From assembly GCA_049514555.1 (NCBI GenBank), contig JBEKUY010000021.1, forward strand, positions 1 through 7,481: a stretch of DNA of 7,481 nucleotides. Direction: 5' to 3'. Under the pieces are notes generated by a model. It was not told where the DNA came from and made no database searches. It saw only the letters and a list, made by a program, of their open reading frames with translations. Made by a program: the position numbers and the translations under genes. The stretch comes from JBEKUY01 sp049514555 (GTDB lineage: Bacteria; Acidobacteriota; Terriglobia; Acidiferrales; UBA7541). Positions 5,996 through 7,481 of this stretch are shown here, piece by piece (the first letter of the stretch is position 1; each line of letters starts with the position of its first letter).

Positions 5996-6622
5996 TCAAC
6001 GGCGCATGAGCTTGAAGGCGATGTTCGTGCCCAGCTTGCTGTAAGCCAGGGATATCCACAGCATGGCCAGCGGCTCGAGCAGGCGAGCTTGCGTCAACGG
6101 TCCCGCGTCCACCGGTTCAAAACCGATGTCCTCGGCGAGTTTGCTGACGACCGTCTTTGCCGGCTCGTGATCGCCGCAAATGAACATGGTGGCGCGTTGC
6201 CGCCCGAATACCGGCTTGGCAAAGTTGACCGCGCCGATCGTGTTGAAGGCTTTCACGACCCGCGCGCCCCTGGCCCAGCCTGCGATTTCCTCCGCCGCGG
6301 AAGTCGTGTGGCCAAGATCGAGGCCGGACAGGTCGGATTTCAGCGGGTTCACGCAATCCACGACGATTTTTCCCTTCAAGTCGCCCGCGGTCTTAATGGC
6401 ATCCTGGGTCGCCTGCCAGGGCGTGGCCAGAACAACGACTTCGCCGAAAGCTGCCGCCGCGGGCACCGTGTCCGCCGAAGCCCCATGAGACCCGGACACC
6501 AGCTTCAGTACGGCCGGCGTCTGCGCGTTGCGCACCCCGTACTTGATCTGGTGACCCTTGCTTGCCCAGATCCGGCCAAGCGTGCCACCAACGTTTCCGG
6601 CGCCAATGATTCCAATCTTCAT
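5996..6622 (-). CDS. NADP oxidoreductase, coenzyme F420-dependent family
   Basis: A 208-residue Rossmann-fold protein of the F420-dependent NADP reductase family (Pfam F420_oxidored type, COG2085). Enzymes of this family transfer hydride between NADP(H) and F420, or reduce other substrates with NADPH. The N-terminus carries the dinucleotide motif G7-A-G9-N-V-G12 in MKIGIIGAGNVGGTLG. It is followed by Y-G-V-R31-N, where Arg plausibly contacts the 2'-phosphate of NADPH. Further family hallmarks are VVVLATPW, VDCVNPL and VKAFNTIGAVNF near residues 75-145. Many bacterial members occur in organisms without proven F420, so the cofactor is uncertain. ATG 6622 is the start because the conserved strand begins at residue 1 and GGGGGCGAGAG precedes it. 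The frame stays open far upstream, but those residues lie in the neighbouring gene. Its ATG overlaps the TGA of the upstream Cys/His gene (ATGA), implying translational coupling. Confidence 0.92.
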   Translation of the reverse strand: MKIGIIGAGNVGGTLGRIWASKGHQIKYGVRNAQTPAVLKLVSGSHGASADTVPAAAAFGEVVVLATPWQATQDAIKTAGDLKGKIVVDCVNPLKSDLSGLDLGHTTSAAEEIAGWARGARVVKAFNTIGAVNFAKPVFGRQRATMFICGDHEPAKTVVSKLAEDIGFEPVDAGPLTQARLLEPLAMLWISLAYSKLGTNIAFKLMRR

Positions 6623-7119
6623 CTCTCGCCCCCTTTCCCGGCATTTTCGCGTGCCTGTATTTGATGTCTCTGATCCGGAGAGGGTGCGGCGGGAGCGGGT
6701 AGGCGCGGGGTGAAGGTACGGAGAAGGAGGTGTTCCCAGGCGTCGGTGCCTTGAACGCGGCAGATTTCGCGTTTGACGGATTCCAGGCTGTGCAGGAGCA
6801 ACTGGCCAACGTAGGCGAGCAGGGCGGCGTTGCGCGCGGGGATGCGTCCTTGGGCGATGAGGGTGAAGAGTTTTCCGAGGACGTGGTTGAGGTCGTTGGC
6901 GGTCTTGAACTCGCCGGAGAGGGAGGCGAGTTCGGCGCCAACGCGGTCGGCGTCCTGAAACTGGCGCTCCTCGCGGGCGTGGTGGAAGCAGAGGGCGGGG
7001 TGAGTTTGCGAGCGGGGCATGCAGCATTGGCGGCCGTCAGCGAAGGCGAAGAGACAGCGGGTTGAATCCTTGGTGCGAGGGACGGTCTGGCGTTTGGGGC
7101 TAGGTGACTTTGATTTCAA
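6619..7119 (-). CDS. Cys/His-motif protein of an acidobacterial-type uncharacterised family
   Basis: A 166-residue probably cytoplasmic protein of unknown function. After a basic Ser/Pro-rich N-terminus it has a likely metal-binding motif: C22-x9-C32 (next to C33)-x11-C44-x2-H47, within RCLFAFADGRQC and PALCFHH. This spacing is close to C-x9-C-x10-C-x2-H zinc knuckles such as the plant WRC motif, an analogy rather than homology. A helical region (about 48-130) follows, with GKLFTLIAQGRIPARNAALL and AYVGQLLLHSLE. I remember very similar proteins, with a RMPRS..HP.LC..HA segment and an LAYLGQ helix, as a recurring family in acidobacterial genomes. The start is TTG 7119, chosen for the well-placed AAGGAG (7126-7131) six bases upstream. 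Its stop overlaps the oxidoreductase start by four bases, so the two are almost certainly co-transcribed. A nucleic-acid-binding role is conceivable but unproven. Confidence 0.8.
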   Translation of the reverse strand: MKSKSPSPKRQTVPRTKDSTRCLFAFADGRQCCMPRSQTHPALCFHHAREERQFQDADRVGAELASLSGEFKTANDLNHVLGKLFTLIAQGRIPARNAALLAYVGQLLLHSLESVKREICRVQGTDAWEHLLLRTFTPRLPAPAAPSPDQRHQIQARENAGKGGER

Positions 7120-7140
7120 GGGAGGCTCCTTAGTGAGTTA

Positions 7141-7172
7141 GAACGTTTGAAGGTTGGAAGGTTTGAACGTTC
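7141..7172. repeat. Four imperfect 8-bp tandem repeats, GAA(C/G)GTT(T/G/C)
   Basis: The units GAACGTTT, GAAGGTTG, GAAGGTTT and GAACGTTC follow each other without gaps, and a degenerate GAGAAC comes next. The last full unit is itself a palindrome. The array begins about 10 bases upstream of the ribosome binding site of the Cys/His gene, so it lies in its leader or promoter. Similar GAACGTTTGAA-type runs recur in intergenic DNA of many bacteria, where they give rise to spurious RSNxxTF-type peptides. The function is unknown. Confidence 0.6.
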
Positions 7173-7197
7173 GAGAACAAAAAGCGCACAGCAAGGC

Positions 7198-7305
7198 AGG
7201 GGGAACCCCTCGGCTCGCTCTGCTCGCTCCCCTCGACCGCGCTCCCCTCGTGAGAACCACTCGGCGCAAGCAGGGCAGGCGCGATGGCGATCCGTCGCCG
7301 GATCG
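7198..7305. repeat. Repeat-rich intergenic stretch with direct repeats and hairpins
   Basis: The stretch contains an AGGGG-GAA-CCCCT hairpin (7198-7210) and two copies of GCTCGCTC (7213-7220 and 7222-7229). It also has two copies of CGCTCCCCTCG, 15 bases apart (7225-7235 and 7240-7250), and a hairpin CGATCC-GTCGCC-GGATCG (7288-7305). An alternative pairing of that hairpin is GGCGA/TCGCC. No gene is recognised between 7120 and 7412. It looks like lineage-specific repetitive spacer DNA; the hairpins might also shield the two divergent transcription units from each other. Confidence 0.4.
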
Positions 7306-7378
7306 GCACACCCCCACACCGGCCTTTTCTTGTATGTGTTGATTCTACGGGGTTTTACTAATCAGAGCATAAAGTAGT

Positions 7379-7406
7379 GAACCTTTGTCGGGGTTGCCGC
7401 ATCTAA
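7379..7406 (+). promoter_or_regulatory. ECF-sigma (sigma-E type) promoter
   Basis: GAACCT (7379-7384, within TGAACCTTT) and ATCTAA (7401-7406) are separated by 16 bases. They closely match the GGAACTT and TCTAA elements recognised by ECF sigma factors of the sigma-E group. Transcription would start around 7412-7414 and run off the right edge. ECF promoters often drive the sigma factor's own operon or envelope-stress genes, so the next gene may belong to such a regulon. No ECF gene is visible in the window. Confidence 0.5.
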
Positions 7407-7439
7407 CGAGGCATGTATGGAAACCCGTATGATGGTCGG

Positions 7440-7481
7440 ATGCTTTCCCCTCAGGCCAAGGAAGCTTTGCGGCGACGCGTG
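7440..7481 (+). CDS. Possible 5' end of a gene cut by the window edge
   Basis: From ATG 7440 an open frame runs to the end and encodes MLSPQAKEALRRRV, a plausible helical N-terminus. An in-frame ATG at 7413 would add nine residues and would coincide with the predicted start site of the ECF-type promoter (leaderless). A TATGAT hexamer at 7428-7433 also sits exactly where a -10 would lie if transcription began at the A of ATG 7440. Neither start has a convincing ribosome binding site. Only 14 to 23 codons are visible, too few to name a family. The promoter upstream makes a real gene likely, but the exact start and function are open. Confidence 0.35.
   Translation, partial: MLSPQAKEALRRRV

Noticed and set aside
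5996..7027. Single 343-residue fusion reading through the oxidoreductase frame
   Set aside because: The upstream 135 residues are Arg/Pro-rich with no family features, while a different frame there encodes the Cys/His protein with its own ribosome binding site. The conserved Rossmann strand begins exactly at ATG 6622.
7147..7377. Short frames in the right-hand spacer
   Set aside because: They translate tandem repeats and low-complexity Arg/Ser-rich sequence. Frames over GAACGTTT-type repeats commonly give spurious RSN-type peptides.
7440..7481. IS630-type transposase start at the right edge
   Set aside because: LSPQAKEALRRRV loosely recalls the N-terminus of some IS630 transposases, but 14 residues are too few. 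No terminal inverted repeat was found, and the ECF-type promoter upstream argues for an ordinary regulated gene.

Overview
The window looks like GC-rich chromosomal DNA from a soil-type bacterium, most probably an acidobacterium (Acidobacteriota). This rests on remembered family resemblance, not a database search. The strongest pointers are the compact PilZ protein and the Cys/His protein at 6619-7119, whose family I remember as a recurring uncharacterised one in acidobacterial genomes. Six complete genes are well supported, plus a seventh membrane protein at the left and a possible gene start cut off at the right edge. Nothing resembles a phage, CRISPR array, rRNA or convincing tRNA.

Layout. 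1-201: no gene recognised, but a perfect 15-bp inverted repeat. 202-1008 (-): multi-pass membrane protein resembling DUF4386 proteins. 1009-1338: divergent intergenic stretch with a small palindrome and a probable extended -10 promoter. 1339-2661 (+): membrane-anchored calcineurin-type metallophosphoesterase (YaeI/YkuE-like). 2662-2777: convergent gap with a strong hairpin. 2778-3146 (-): PilZ-domain protein. 3147-3453: divergent gap with an inverted repeat bracketing a candidate PilZ promoter, then a GC-rich leader. 3454-5406 (+): DUF2207 membrane protein with a signal peptide and a glycine-rich C-terminus. 5492-5908 (-): tandem-ACT protein. 5996-6622 (-): F420-dependent NADP oxidoreductase family protein. 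6619-7119 (-): Cys/His protein whose stop overlaps the oxidoreductase start (ATGA). 7120-7412: repeat-rich intergenic DNA. 7379-7406 (+): good match to an ECF-sigma (sigma-E type) promoter pointing off the right edge, with a possible gene start at 7440 or 7413.

How the genes fit together. The only firm transcriptional unit is the overlapping pair 7119->5996, with the ACT gene 87 bases downstream on the same strand behind its own candidate promoter. The other genes alternate in strand (-,+,-,+,-), so each is probably transcribed alone. There is no obvious shared pathway. Common themes are envelope or membrane proteins (DUF4386-like, phosphoesterase, DUF2207) and small-ligand sensing (PilZ for cyclic di-GMP, ACT for amino acids or similar). 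I do not see a clear new multi-gene system. The most interesting items are the Cys/His protein coupled to an oxidoreductase, the 8-bp tandem repeat upstream of it, the ECF-type promoter at the right edge and the 15-bp inverted repeat at the left edge.
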